Origin: Yponomeuta sedellus
Taxonomy: Eukaryota; Arthropoda; Insecta; Lepidoptera; Yponomeutidae
Assembly (NCBI GenBank): GCA_934045075.1
Contig: OW203721.1
Span: 22,702,181-22,766,180 of the forward strand
Length of the DNA stretch: 64,000 nt
Direction: 5' to 3'
Shown here: positions 1 through 9,792 of the stretch, piece by piece
Numbering within the stretch: the stretch's first letter is position 1
Layout of the letters: each line of letters begins with the position of its first letter
Notes under the pieces: generated by a model
Seen by the model: the letters and a program-made list of their open reading frames with translations, nothing else
What the model was told of the DNA's origin: nothing
The model's database searches: none
Position numbers and translations under genes: made by a program

Positions 1-50
1 CTCTCTCTCTGGGAGAAGGCCTGTGCCCCGCAGAGGGACGTTTATAGGCT
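1..50 (+). repeat. Lepidopteran interspersed repeat fragment (CTCTCT..GCCTGTGCCC type)
   Basis: Starts CTCTCTCTCTGGGAGAAGG and contains GCCTGTGCCCCGCAGAGGGA. Related fragments occur at 2344-2420 (inverted), 3275-3325 and 50535-50580 in this window, so it is a dispersed repeat. It is cut by the window edge. Confidence 0.5.
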
Positions 51-119
51 ACATTAAAAAAAAATTATTACTTAACCACGCCACACGACCGCTAAGAGAG
101 TAAACGGCGAGGCACTCAC

Positions 120-281
120 GAGGGTCGCTGATGAAGGAGTACATCTTCTTGACCACGGTGGTGACGATCTCCTGGCGGAGCTCGCGGTCGGCAAGGTTCA
201 TCACGCGGATGAGGAACTCCTCAACGGCCTGCAGCTGCTGGCAGACTTCGGAGTCGGGGACCGCCGGCACCGTGGTGCGAG
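120..281 (-). CDS. Exon 2 of unrecognised gene
   Basis: 162 bp, entered and left in phase 1. The acceptor is ggtcttgccgcag and the donor is CTC|gtgagtgcc. It encodes a helical stretch rich in E, V and L. The reading frame is closed by a stop soon after the donor, consistent with an exon boundary. Confidence 0.6.
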
Positions 282-1368
282 CTGCGGCAAGACCAACAAT
301 TTTGAGGGTGAACGAAGTGACAGACCTCGTTATGCATTATAAGTATATAGTGTATATTTACTTACTTATATATTATATGTACTTATTGAGTAGTATGTCA
401 ACTTATCTAATTTTAACTAAGTATTTCTTCCGTTTTGTTTCGAATGCCTACCATTTAATCTCTTGCACCACCTGTGGTTGACTGGTAGAAAATGCTTATG
501 GCATTAAGTACGCCACATTGCCATTGTATTTTTTTACTTATGTGCAATAAACGTATTAATAATAATAAAAATAATAATAAATCGCTTAGCATGCCACGCT
601 CGAGAAATGCCCTACTCTATACAAAAATATAAATTTCTCTGTCGCGCCCTATATGTTTCGAAGTTTCTTATTTCGGGCGACACATATTGGGCTCAGTTGG
701 AAGAGCGCTGGCACAGATAGCCAGAGGTCGCGGGTTCGAATCCCGGCATGGGTGGAATTTTTAGCCTCTAAGTAGGTTTGTAAAATTGCCCTTAGCACGG
801 GTTAGTGCATTAAAAAAAGAATATAAACACATCTTGAGGTTTCTGTTTTTCTATGTATTTTGCGATATGGTATTGACCAAAATGACCGCACACCGTAAGC
901 GTTGAGTCCGCGACAAGTACTCGGAGGACATTTTTTTACGATTCAGGAACTTTTGTAAGTAAATTAGTAAAGTAAAGGTTTATTTCTCACCATAAAGAAC
1001 AACATTAAGGAACGGTATTATAAGCCTTGAGGGCTTTACAAAATCACTTAAAGGCTAATGGTACAATTATCAATTCAACCAATTGCCAAACTAGGTGGTC
1101 CTGTATTTTGACAATTAGTTTGTTTTGTACATAACGTCCCTCGGGGACAAAAGTCTCGTCTGCGCAGGCCTTAAGAAATGTTGTTCTTTGGCGGACTGGT
1201 GATCTTACCCAGGCATTTGACGATGTCCTGGCATTGCTTAATGAGGTCGTCGGGTGGAGGTAGGTAGCTGGAGAGCTGGTTGTTGTACGTCTGGATGTAC
1301 AGGGCGAGGGTCGCCAGGTCGAGCTGCGCCCGACTGTCGCCTACAAGCTCGTGCTTCTTTACAGCCAT
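120..1368 (-). CDS. Unrecognised gene, first two coding exons (partial at left edge)
   Basis: Two exons join in phase. The first coding exon (1368..1210) starts at an ATG in a good context (AGAGCCATGG), just after a plausible acceptor, so a 5'UTR exon probably lies upstream. It ends CTGG|gtaaga in phase 1. The second (281..120) follows ttgccgcag and ends ACCCTC|gtgagt, again phase 1, so the gene continues past the left edge. The roughly 107 residues visible are soluble and look alpha-helical, with an acidic second half (...LQAVEEFLIRVMNLADREL...). There is no signal peptide and no membrane segment. I do not recognise the family; a HEAT-like or helical-bundle N-terminus is possible but unsupported. 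The matched splice phases and non-repetitive codons are the reason for calling it real. Confidence 0.6.
680..815 (+). repeat. tRNA-derived SINE, family 1
   Basis: The tRNA-like head has A-box-like (GGCTCAGTTGGAAGAGCGC) and B-box (GGTTCGAATCC) sequences. A conserved non-tRNA body follows (ATGGGTGGAATTTTTAGCCTC, then CTTAGCACGGGTTAGTGCAT). The same head-plus-body occurs at 44055-44190 and in an inverted dimer at 60685-60840. A tail-only piece lies at 2445-2500. The shared body shows this is a SINE rather than a tRNA gene. Confidence 0.8.
816..1170. other. No gene seen; intron of the left-edge gene
   Basis: AT-rich sequence between the SINE and the first coding exon of the left-edge gene. I see no ORF, RNA or named repeat. 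Confidence 0.5.
1210..1368 (-). CDS. Exon 1 (coding part) of unrecognised gene
   Basis: Encodes about 53 residues starting MAVKKHELVGDSRAQLDL. The ATG at 1368-1366 has G at +4. An acceptor-like tttgtccccag lies four bases before it. The donor is CTGG|gtaagatc, phase 1. Confidence 0.6.
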
Positions 1369-1473
1369 GGCTCTGGGGACAAACAATGGCTGGTTACAAA
1401 ATGGAAAAAGCGCTTTAAAAAGTAAAGCTTTGTTTTTTTTAAACAGCACTATTTGAATAGTTTTTTTTTTCAC

Positions 1474-1525
1474 TGGTCAAGTGCGAGTCGGACTTACGCA
1501 CCGAGGGACAGTTCCTTACAGATTT
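1474..1525 (+). repeat. Short dispersed repeat (AAGTGCGAGTCGGACT motif)
   Basis: Contains CAAGTGCGAGTCGGACTTAC followed by GCACCGAGGGACAGTTCC. This motif resembles a repeat I know to be widespread in lepidopteran and other arthropod genomes. A second, inverted fragment lies near 60505-60545. The element class is not certain. Confidence 0.4.
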
Positions 1526-1552
1526 GCAGGTAAATATTTCGATCGATCCATA

Positions 1553-1896
1553 TCAACCCTTGTATGTCCCTACTGCTGGGGCACGGGTCTTTTTATGCAT
1601 AGCTGGAAGGTTAGGCCATACTCTACCACGGGGGCCAAGTCCAGGGTTGTGGAGCATTCCAAGGCAGTGGCGGGCCTCACTGTTAGAAGTTATCAAGCCG
1701 GCCATAAGGCCTCTGACATGGCTGAACGACTGGCATTACATGACAGCCGGCTCCAATGGCTTAACGTGCCTTGCGAAACACGGAAGCGCTCGGAAAAATG
1801 CCACTAGCGGTAGTCACGGGACGGTCACCCATCCTGCACCTGACCGCGCCTGTTGTTGATTCTAATCACTCAGTTCGACTAGGCCACGAGCGCATC
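1553..1896 (-). repeat. 5S-rRNA-derived SINE copy 1
   Basis: Read on the minus strand, the head contains AACAACAGGCGCGGTCAGG and GGATGGGTGACC, matching the 3' half of eukaryotic 5S rRNA including box C of its internal promoter. The body continues through GCTAGTGG, CCGAGCGCTTCCGTG, AAGCCATGTCAGAGGCC and GTGGTGGAGTATGGCC to a tail with CCCCAGCAGTGGGGACAT. Six copies occur in the window. Confidence 0.75.
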
Positions 1897-2043
1897 CACA
1901 AATTTACATATTATAAATAGTTTAAGAATCAATACTCGCAGGTTTTTTCGAGCTACTCCGGAGTTTCAAAACAATATTTTTATGACTTAATTAAAAGATG
2001 TATAGTTTCAGATTTTCTCCTTTATTTACTAATAGTACAAGAC

Positions 2044-2335
2044 TTGAAGCGCTCGTGGTCTAGTGGAACCGAGTGACTGAAATCAATCACTTGAGTTAAG
2101 CAACAACAGGCGCGGTCAGGTGCAGGATGGGTGACCGTCCTGTAACTACCGCTAGTGGTATTTTTCCGAGCGCTTCCGTGCTTCGCAAGGCACGGTAAGC
2201 GGTTGGTGCCGGCTGTCATGTAATGGCAGTCGTTAAGCCATGTCAGACGCCTTATGAGCGGCTTGACTTCTGACAGTAAGGCCCGCTACTGCCTTGCAAT
2301 CCTCCAGCACGTTGGAAGGGTTGTAAATAATTAGT
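2044..2335 (+). repeat. 5S-rRNA-derived SINE copy 2 (best-preserved head)
   Basis: Plus-strand copy keeping TCACTTGAGTTAAGCAACA and then CAGGCGCGGTCAGGTGC and GGATGGGTGACCGTCC, closely parallel to 5S rRNA TCACCGAAGTTAAGCAACA..GGGCGCGGT..GGATGGGTGACCGCC. It is truncated in the tail, where it abuts another repeat (2336-2440) and the end of a family 1 SINE. Confidence 0.75.
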
Positions 2336-2444
2336 AATTTGTTTATGTAGCCCATAAACGTCCCACTGCAGGGCACAGATCTCTCACAAAGAGAGCGTAT
2401 GGGCTTAATTACTCTGCGTGCCCACCGCCGATTGACAATTACAA

Positions 2445-2620
2445 GCTCTAAATAGGTTTTAAAAATTATCCTTAGCACGGGTTAGTGCATTAAAAAGAAT
2501 ATAATTGCTACTATAACTTCACGAATGTACATAACGTAGAAGACAAAGTCATTGGTACATGCCGGGATTCGAGCCCACTACCTCCCGATTGAGAAGCCGA
2601 TTGAGTAACCAGCTCGCTAA
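2445..2620. repeat. SINE fragments: family 1 tail (plus) and family 2 head (minus)
   Basis: 2449-2500 is the 3' part of family 1 (CTTAGCACGGGTTAGTGCAT). 2525-2605 is an inverted family 2 head, with GTACATGCCGGGATTCGAGC and CTCCCGATTGAGAAGCC. Both are truncated and adjacent. Confidence 0.6.
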
Positions 2621-3118
2621 CTTCTTTAACGCGCATTTGTTTTTTATATTATCATGAAATTCATAATTATATTGTCTGTTTGTGTGTTTTAGGCAAGGAA
2701 TGTGTTTTTATAAATTTTTATGTTATCATATCACATTACTTACTTTTTATTGTATAGTTATTGAATAATAGCGTCATTAGCGACCTGTGATGTCATTATC
2801 AGAGATTCGACGAGTCCTGGCCGTTTCCGATAAAATTGGTACAGATACAAAATTATCAAGTTTTATCCTGTTTTTTGCATGTATATTTTTGAAATGAAAT
2901 GATTTATTTATTCATAAGAAATAGGCATACATGATAAGGTACTTATTCTAAACTAGTGGTCCAATTTAATATGATCATATTATCCATTATGACTTTGTTT
3001 TCTAACAGTACTTCCGAATGACCCGCGATGCTCATAGATATATCAAACGGGGCTAATCGCGATTATTTAATGGATAAATCTAATTCCCGATCGCGATTAG
3101 ACTCATTTAATATATAAC
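2621..3118. other. No gene seen
   Basis: AT-rich DNA with TTTATTTATTCATAAGAAA-type tail sequence reminiscent of LINE 3'UTRs, but no coding remnant. Nothing else identified. Confidence 0.4.
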
Positions 3119-3260
3119 TTTGATCTCTATGTTACGTACATTTGTGTAATTGTACTAGCAATACCACTCGCTAATCGTGAAAGAACCCATCGTGAGGAAA
3201 CCAGGGAATTTGAGGTGTTCACATACCTCAGACATTGCCAACCCGCGATGGGCACATGTG
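3119..3260 (+). repeat. Family 2 SINE, body only (truncated)
   Basis: Retains TACGTACATTTGTG, AGCAATACCACTCGCTAA, CATCGTGAGGAAACC and a degraded end, all characteristic of the family 2 body seen complete at 6889-7143. The tRNA-like head is missing. Confidence 0.6.
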
Positions 3261-3370
3261 GTGATCAAACCCATACACTCTCTCTGAGAGCCTTCTCACT
3301 TATGCCCTGCAGTGAGACATCCACCAACTTTACCCACCAACCCCTAATTTGGTTTATAATTACCTTCGTT

Positions 3371-3735
3371 ATCAACTCTTGTATGTCCCCACTGCTGGGG
3401 CACGGGTCTCTTCCTGCATCGCAGGAAGGTTAGGCCATACTCCACCACGGGGGCCAAGTCCGGGTTCGTGGAGGATTGTAAGACAGTGGCGGGCCTTACT
3501 GTCAGAAGTTATCAAGCCGCCCATAAGGCCTCTGACATGGCTTAACGACTGCCATTATATGACAGCCGGCACCAACGGCTTAGCGTGCCTTGCGAAGCAC
3601 GGAAGCGCTCGGAAAAATGCCACTAGCGGTAGTCACGGGACGCTCACCCATCCCGTACCTGACCGCGCCTGTTGTTGCTTAACCAAGTGATTGATTCCAA
3701 TCACTCGGTTCGCCTAGGCCAGGAGCGCTTATTAC
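3371..3735 (-). repeat. 5S-rRNA-derived SINE copy 3 (near full length)
   Basis: On the minus strand it runs from TAGGCGAACCGAGTGATTGG through GGTTAAGCAACAACAGGC and box-C-like GGATGGGTGAGC to the tail GTGCCCCAGCAGTGGGGACA. About 365 bp, so this is the best guide to family length. Confidence 0.75.
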
Positions 3736-4419
3736 CTTTAGGTATATGATTTTTTATTGTGATTACAAGTGCAGGTTTAGCCAAAGTAACGTGGATATAC
3801 CTTAGATCTCACCGAACAACTTCTCGCTGCATGCATGTAAACGTGCCTTGATTGAACAAAAACTACTTACTCTTCAGTCCAATATCTTATTAGGAAGTGA
3901 ACACACTTAATCGCAAAGTACACAATACATGGGCATAAGAGTAGGAGGAACCTAAGAACGCTAGGGTCAAACTCTTGACAGTTCCAGCCGAACTGAGTAA
4001 GGTACTCCCACAAGCAAGTGCGACACATTTTGATAGCCATATTTTCAGTACAACCTAGACTTAAAAGAGAACACTTTCTTTACGAAATTTGAATTCGAAG
4101 AAGCCCTGTAGACATGGGCACGAGCTAGTGTGTATAACTGAAAAGGAAATAATACTGTTCATTGTGGCACAGAGTCCGGTGTGGAAAGGGTACTTCCCCA
4201 TCTTTTTACTACGTTTCGTCTCCGACTTAAGTTACGTCTCTCCGCGCTAGGTGTATTAATCAGAGGTCTATGGATTAATACACTTAGCTATTTCCGTACT
4301 ACTTCGCGTGTATACTGAAAATATTATAGTGAAAAAGACTCGTGTCACAGAACTCGAAATGGATTAATTAACCAAAATTTGGAGGCCAATAAGGTCTGTA
4401 GAACCAGGAAGTTAGGCCA
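3736..4419. other. No gene seen
   Basis: Unique-looking sequence with no convincing ORF or RNA. It contains only a short inverted repeat (GTGTATTAATC..GATTAATACAC, 4250-4284). Confidence 0.4.
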
Positions 4420-4579
4420 GGTTTTCACGGTCTTAGTACGCTCGGACCGAGTGCGCCATCCGAGTAAACGAATGCTTCTGATTGGGCGGTTTTTCGTGAC
4501 AACACCAAAATAGCCAATCAGAAGCATTAGTTCACTCGGATGGCGCACTCGGTCCGAGTCCACTAAGACCGTGAAAACG
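4420..4579. mobile_element. Hairpin MITE, copy 1
   Basis: About 160 bp, nearly all of it an inverted repeat. GTTTTCACGGTCTTAGTACG and CTCGGACCGAGTGCGCCATC on the left are mirrored by GATGGCGCACTCGGTCCGAG..ACTAAGACCGTGAAAAC on the right, around a loop containing ACAACACCAAAATAGCC. Two more copies (6321-6480, 33023-33179) share the same design. A non-autonomous foldback element is the simplest reading. Confidence 0.75.
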
Positions 4580-5070
4580 CGGCTTTATTCAAATCAAAGT
4601 GTGATAAACGGAGCGCATAACGCGTGTGGCATTGTGTGTTGTCGGCAAGAACGACATCCTTGGGTGTCGGTTACGAAGCAGGGAATTCCCCGTTAAGGAG
4701 TTCCATGCAGTAGTCACAGTTTTCACAAAAAGTTTCAGACCAATCTCTCAATCATGTTAAGGCGCCCCGCGGTTCCAACGAGCGCCAACAATGGAAAAAA
4801 ATCTTCATTTTTAGAATTTTTTTTTTTTTAGTCTTTAGAAAAATTGAACACCCTAAATCTTAATAAATATTGTAGCTCTTTATAGAACCTATTGACATTT
4901 TTTATCAGAAATCTATTTGTCCTAGGATGTTGATAGCATTGAATTAATTCAATGTTGATAGGTAACCTACATAAAATAGTTGTCAGTTGTTAATAATTAT
5001 GGTACTCACTTTTTGAAAAAAAAAATATTATAAAACAAATTATGATTTTTATACTGGTCGTGGAGCAAGC

Positions 5071-5771
5071 AGTGTGACCGTTTGTGGCAGATTTCTGCAA
5101 TTTTGGCAGATTTGGCTCCAAAATTTTAGCAGATTATGCTACGATTTAGAAAAAGTGGTTAATTTTGGCAGTTTTTAAAGATTTCAGGATAACTTGTACC
5201 TTCCATTACTTTTAATGTTCAATGTCATCGTTATGACATCGTTATTATTATTATTATTTTATTTCTAAATATAATATTTGGTAAAAAGTATTTTACCAAA
5301 CTGGCAACCCTAATTCAAGCTCAGATTGATCGGGGATTCCCGGCTCATTCTGTTTTTTTTTTACGCAGGTACGTTATATGATTATGAACGGTAATAGAAC
5401 TTTAATAGATATAAATCCTAACACATTTGTTTTGTTGGGTTTCCAATCAAGTTGTTTATTTGTTTCAAAATCAATATAAATCAATGAACCTATATATATA
5501 AAACGAAAATTTTGAGGCTAACATCAGTTACACTTACAGTGTAATTGTTGTGTAAATTTTGTTCAATTTTAAATTTTGTATTTAAAAACAATTTTCTTTT
5601 AATAGATACCTAATGAATTTGACTTTTTCCATCTGAATAATAGATACACCTCATATAATACATCTTTCGATAACGAAGGCATGTTTTTGTCAGTTTTTGG
5701 CGTCACGTTTGGCAGATTTATAGCCCAGTGTGTCGCAGATTCACTACTTTTGAGGTGGTCTGGTCACACTG
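5071..5771. mobile_element. Possible non-autonomous TIR element
   Basis: Bounded by CAGTGTGACC and its exact complement GGTCACACTG, 700 bp apart. The interior is AT-rich, with repeated TTTGGCAGATT-like motifs and no ORF. No clear target-site duplication is visible, so the boundaries may be coincidental. Confidence 0.35.
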
Positions 5772-5845
5772 AGTAGCACCGCATAGTTCCTTAATACACC
5801 TTCCTTTCTTTCTTTTAATATACCTTCCTTCCTTTGACATAAATT

Positions 5846-5868
5846 CATTCATTCATTCATTCATTCAG
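5846..5868. repeat. (ATTC)n microsatellite
   Basis: Five to six tandem ATTC units lie after a pyrimidine-rich CCTTCC/CTTT tract. Confidence 0.7.
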
Positions 5869-5897
5869 TGATTTTTAGGACCCATAGACATGGATCT

Positions 5898-6175
5898 AAG
5901 GCGGTGGCAGCGGAACGGTGTAGAACGCTGGCTTCTCAGTCGGGAGGTCGTGGGTTCAAACCCCTTTCAAATCATGTACCAATGACTTTCTTTTCTATGT
6001 TATGTACATTTGTGAAGTTTTAGTAGAAATATCACACGCTGATGTGAAGGTAAACATTGTTAGGAAACCCTAGCGTCTGATGTGGTCTGAAGTGTTAACG
6101 CACCTCAGCGCTTGCTATGTACAATGGCCCAAAAATGAGGCTAGGTGCGGAAATATCAGGTCTACCTATGGAACT
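5898..6175 (+). repeat. tRNA-derived SINE, family 2 (full copy)
   Basis: Head GGCGGTGGCAGCGGAACGG, B box GTGGGTTCAAACCCC, then the family body (GTACATTTGTGAAG, CACTCGCTGATG, AACCCTAGCGTCTGA, TGAGGCTAGGTGCGGAAAT). Other copies: 6889-7143, 35403-35655, 51901-52173, and minus-strand 32135-32357. Confidence 0.75.
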
Positions 6176-6320
6176 AAGGCATGAAACAGAGAGAACATCG
6201 AACAACAGAGAATATCATCCTCCCATGATAGCTTGTGATATCTCTTATCGATAGAGGTGTTCAGAGGATGAGTATTTTTTTATTAAGTTAATTCAAATGA
6301 CAGTAGTAGTAGAATTTTCG

Positions 6321-6480
6321 TAATGCCTTAGTACGCTCGGACCGAGTGCGCCATCCGAGTAAACTAATGCTTCTGATTGGACGGTTTTTCCGGACAACAC
6401 CAAAATAGCCAATCAGAAGCATTAGTTTACTTGGATGGCTCACTCGGACCGAGCGCACTAAGACAAGACCGTCAAAACCC
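6321..6480. mobile_element. Hairpin MITE, copy 2
   Basis: Same foldback design as copy 1 (CTCGGACCGAGTGCGCC..CACTCGGACCGAGCGC) with about 90% visual identity. The right terminus carries a small extra AAGAC duplication. Confidence 0.7.
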
Positions 6481-6888
6481 GGCTTAAAGCAGGGTTTCCT
6501 TGCACAAAAATTGTTAGTTGGTTAGCTACTGTGCCAAATCATGGGAAATTTTAACTCCACTACAAAGGGTACAAAAATAACCACAAATCACTTAAGTCAC
6601 CTGATGTTAACAGGTGACATTAATATGCTATTCGCCACGTCAAGAGTGAAATTGTCAGAAATGTTTCTTAACATTTCATACAGAACTAAAGACTGAAAGT
6701 ATGAAGGTCGGCCTGGAAATTAACTTAGAGAAAACAAAACTCATGCGCAAAAACACCAATAATGTTAGATGATAAAAATATTGAATACGTTTACCTTGGT
6801 ATCTAGTACCAATTACTAGTATCAATTAATAATGTAGACATAGCGGAAACAGACAGAGGAATTTCATACATACAAACATACAAAAAAG

Positions 6889-7143
6889 AGCGGTGGTAGC
6901 GGAGCGGTGTAGAACGCCGGCTTCTCAATCGAGAGGTCGTGGGTTCGAACCCCGGCATGTACCAATGACTTTGTTTTCTAAGTTATGTACATTTGTGAAA
7001 TTATAGTAGCAATACTACTCGCTGACGGTGAAGGAAAACATCGTAAGGAAACCCTAGTGTCTGAGGTGTTAGCGTACTTCAGCACTTGCTACGTAGAATG
7101 GCCCAACTATGAGGCTAAGTGCGTAAATCTCAGGTCTAACTAA
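6889..7143 (+). repeat. tRNA-derived SINE, family 2 (full copy)
   Basis: Clean head with GTAGCGGAGCGGTGTAGAAC and GTGGGTTCGAACCCCGGC, then the body to CTCAGGTCTAACTAACT. It sits in the TACATACA-rich 3' tail of the minus-strand LINE B insertion. Confidence 0.8.
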
Positions 7144-7679
7144 CTATACATACATACATCACCTCACGCCTGTATCCCAGAAAGATAGACAGAGACCAGG
7201 GACTGCCACTTGCCCCGATCCTGACAGATCACCTTTGCTTCATCAATGTTCATAAGTCGTTGCATGCACACACGGCAGTTCGGGTACTTTTTATCTTCCC
7301 GTTTACATCCCCTATTTGGTCGATGTATGTCCTCCTGGGACGTCCCTTACCAGCCCTTCCATACACATACGCAATATATATTTTTGACGACCTCTGTGGC
7401 GTAGCGGTAGCGCGTCTGCCTACCATGCAAGAAGTCCCGGGTTCGAATCCCGGCTGGGGACAAAAAAAAAACGCCCAGGTCTTGGATGTTTACATGTTTG
7501 TGATGTCGTTGTTTCTGGCTCCCACGACACAGGGTATCCTAGTGTGAGGCCAGAAGCAATGTATGTGCTTGGATGTAAATGTTATGTTATGTCCTGGGCC
7601 GCCGTCCGGGCGGTGCGAGAAATTCGCTGCATATTTGTTTCATCAATCTTTCTTCCTTCATCCTCTCCACATGTCTCTC
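7144..7679 (-). mobile_element. LINE B 3' end, 5'-truncated, with a family 3 SINE inside
   Basis: Minus-strand 3' end of the same non-LTR element seen at 34660-35216. Blocks 7144-7385 and about 7640-7679 match it. A family 3 SINE splits it at 7386-7600. The outer edge meets the AGGAATTTCA duplication, which marks the target site in LINE A. Confidence 0.65.
7386..7595 (+). repeat. tRNA-derived SINE, family 3 (full copy)
   Basis: Head CGTAGCGGTAGCGCGTCTGC with B box GGGTTCGAATCCCGG, an A-run, then GTCTTGGATGTTTACATG, GACACAGGGTATCCTAGTG and CAGAAGCAATGTATGTGC. Copies: 49846-50050 (plus), 34199-34565 (minus, split), 29175-29255 (3' part). Confidence 0.8.
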
Positions 7680-7960
7680 AGGAATTTCAATCGCATGGAA
7701 AACAAATCTGCTCCTTGAAATTGGGTTTTAAACTTGGGAATTGGGAAACAGTAAAATGCCATTACAATTAAATACTCATATTCTAGACACATGCATTCTC
7801 CCAGTCACAAGGGTGCTAAACATGGTCATTCACAGAACAAAATGCGATAATGATCCATTGTCAAATGGCAATAGAAAGATGCATAACAAATGTAAAACTG
7901 AGAGGCAAAGTAAGAAGCTCTGACGTACAATTACAAATAATACATGGAAGAGATCTTTTA

Positions 7961-8156
7961 GTGATAAGGCTGCCTTCTGTACTCTTAGGTTAAGAAATTT
8001 ATTTATTTCGCAAATTAACATAATTACATTACAGCTTACGCTATTTCATAATTATTTGCTTAATTATTTGCATAGAAATATCTGTGTAATTTCCTTTTTG
8101 ATGTCCAAGAAAGTGTTCTCTATTTATCTATCTACATACTTATTCTGCAGGCAACA
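7961..8156. other. No gene seen; left flank of LTR element 1
   Basis: AT-rich. It ends with AACA, which is repeated after the right LTR at 17693. Confidence 0.5.
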
Positions 8157-9771
8157 TGTAGCGTTGTATTTTCGCTACATTGGCATTAAGCCAGTTTTTG
8201 GATTCTTTCTATTTACACGATACATTTGTTTACCAGTTTTGACAGGTAGTAGTACTTTTCTTAGGGTTACCCTATCGAACCTTATTTTGAGTAGGTTCTG
8301 TGGAGGAACATAGTTTATTTAATCTCTGTTTTAAAACGGAAGTTCGTGTAGTGATGTGTTTTGTTCTTTTTGGATCGTGAATAGACCCTTTTAAAAAAAA
8401 ACATTATCCAACGACATTTTGACGTTCGTTGAAGTCTTCATACGAGACACCACAATGGAACAAAGTGGTTGATCTCGAGATAGACGGCGTAAGCCGTTCC
8501 TATTTTTGTGATCGGCGTGTCTAGCGACCGATCACCCTATTATTCTTCTTCCCGGTTTTCGGGCTTTTTCCTTCATGTCCCCGGAAATATAGACGGGACA
8601 TGTCTTGATCTTTTTTTCTATATGCACATTTTCTCTTACAGAATTTTATATAAACTATTAACGACAATGGAGTATCGTCGTTATATTTAACCTAAAGAAA
8701 CTCGACTTTCTAGTCGGGTTTTTTTTTTTATTATTATTATTATAAATAAATATTCTGCCATTCGAAATTTCCTAATTACTACATAATGCTTCGGGATTGA
8801 GCCGGAGAGTGGTGAGGACTGCGGGTTCCTGAGTACCCAGAGTTGGACGTCCGCAGGTTCCATCCAGATGTTTTATATATTACCTATGTTATCCGGTATG
8901 TTTCCTTTTAATTTTCTGCGGAGAGAAGCATTCCCAGAGGCGATGCCCTCTATACTTTAAATAACTTGAAAGCGATAATCCAAGTAGTTTTGGTACAAAT
9001 TTAAAACAAGTAGTTTCGGTACAAATTTAAAATAAGTAGTTTTGGCTAAATTTAACTTTATTAGAACTTCCTTAGGGTTTCAGATAATTCACCAAGTTAT
9101 TGTGTTGTTTATCATAAATTTTCACTAGGATCTAACGGCTAGTGGTTAAGTTTCCACATTGACCGACTTCCTCGCTACTTGACTTTCTGAGGGGTGGAGC
9201 AACTTGACTACTGACCTGGTGATACCTACAGCCACTTAACCTGCTAAGTTATAAATTTTAAACCTCCATGGTGAGCGGCCTTAAGCCATATGTAAGATCT
9301 TGCAATATATAGATATTTAAACATTAAACTAGTTTCTTTGATCTCCTTCAGCAGACTCAATTCATGCCCGCCTTGAGATTAAAACCCAAGCGCTTTACCT
9401 ACTACTATCCACGGTATCTTCTTTTAGTGCTGGCCTGGCGCCCGAGTTCTAATTTATTTTTTTCAGCCTATCTTCTAATTGTTTTATAGTAGAGGGGTTA
9501 AATTAATAAGCTGTTTCTCTTATATTTCTATTTATTTGCATTTCATTTGGTCAGTGCTAAACATTCCTCTAAAAGTGGGTTCTTATTGAACATCAAGAAG
9601 AGCCTCGCCTTAATTGAAAGTTCAATCTGAACTCAACCAAATTAAACGTAACTTAAATAAGCTAACCAACTTATTTTTTTAAAATATTGCCTAACCTAAC
9701 CAACTAAAATTCTTTATAAAATACATAAATAAAAAAAAATTTTTTCTTTTTTTTTTTAAAAAATTATTACA
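8157..9771 (+). repeat. 5' LTR of element 1 (1,615 bp)
   Basis: Starts TGTAGCGTTGTATTTTCGC and ends AAAAATTATTACA. By eye it differs from the 3' LTR at two sites (TAGTAGTAC vs TAGCAGTAC near 8249; CCTTCATG vs CCTCCATG near 8572). An AATAAA-type signal lies near 8745, after a small hairpin and T-run (ACTCGACTTTCTAGTCGGG). The sequence following the LTR (ATTGTCGCCAAGCGAACAGG) is the expected primer site but does not begin with TGG, and I could not match it to a tRNA. Confidence 0.93.
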
Positions 9772-9792
9772 ATTGTCGCCAAGCGAACAGGG

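Larger units (their letters stand above)
6610..7960 (+). pseudogene. RTE-like LINE reverse transcriptase remnant (LINE A), interrupted
   Basis: Frameshifted fragments of an RT C-terminal half. Near 6617 lies DINMLFATSR (decayed FADD region), then MKVGLEINLEKTKLM near 6701, then PIMLDDKNIEYVYLG near 6765. After an 813-bp interruption come ISIAWKTNLLLEIGF (7684) and MPLQLNTHILDTCILPV (7756). The order matches RTE-clade reverse transcriptases. Stops and frameshifts show it is dead. The interruption is flanked by a perfect AGGAATTTCA duplication (6857-6866, 7680-7689). Confidence 0.65.

Noticed and set aside
680..760. tRNA-like sequence with A and B boxes (also 6889-6960, 7386-7460, 44055-44130, 49846-49920)
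   Set aside because: Each is followed by a family-specific body shared with other copies, so they are SINE heads rather than tRNA genes. No clean cloverleaf with acceptor stem closure was found.
4345..4563. ORFs inside the hairpin MITE (also 33012-33272)
   Set aside because: They read through a foldback element on one arm. No independent evidence of coding.
8056..8690. ORFs within the element 1 LTRs (repeated at 15986-16611)
   Set aside because: LTR sequence. Identical ORFs in both LTRs follow from LTR identity.
8700..8725. Hairpin followed by a T-run in the LTR, looking like a Rho-independent terminator
   Set aside because: This is a eukaryotic Pol II element; bacterial terminator logic does not apply.
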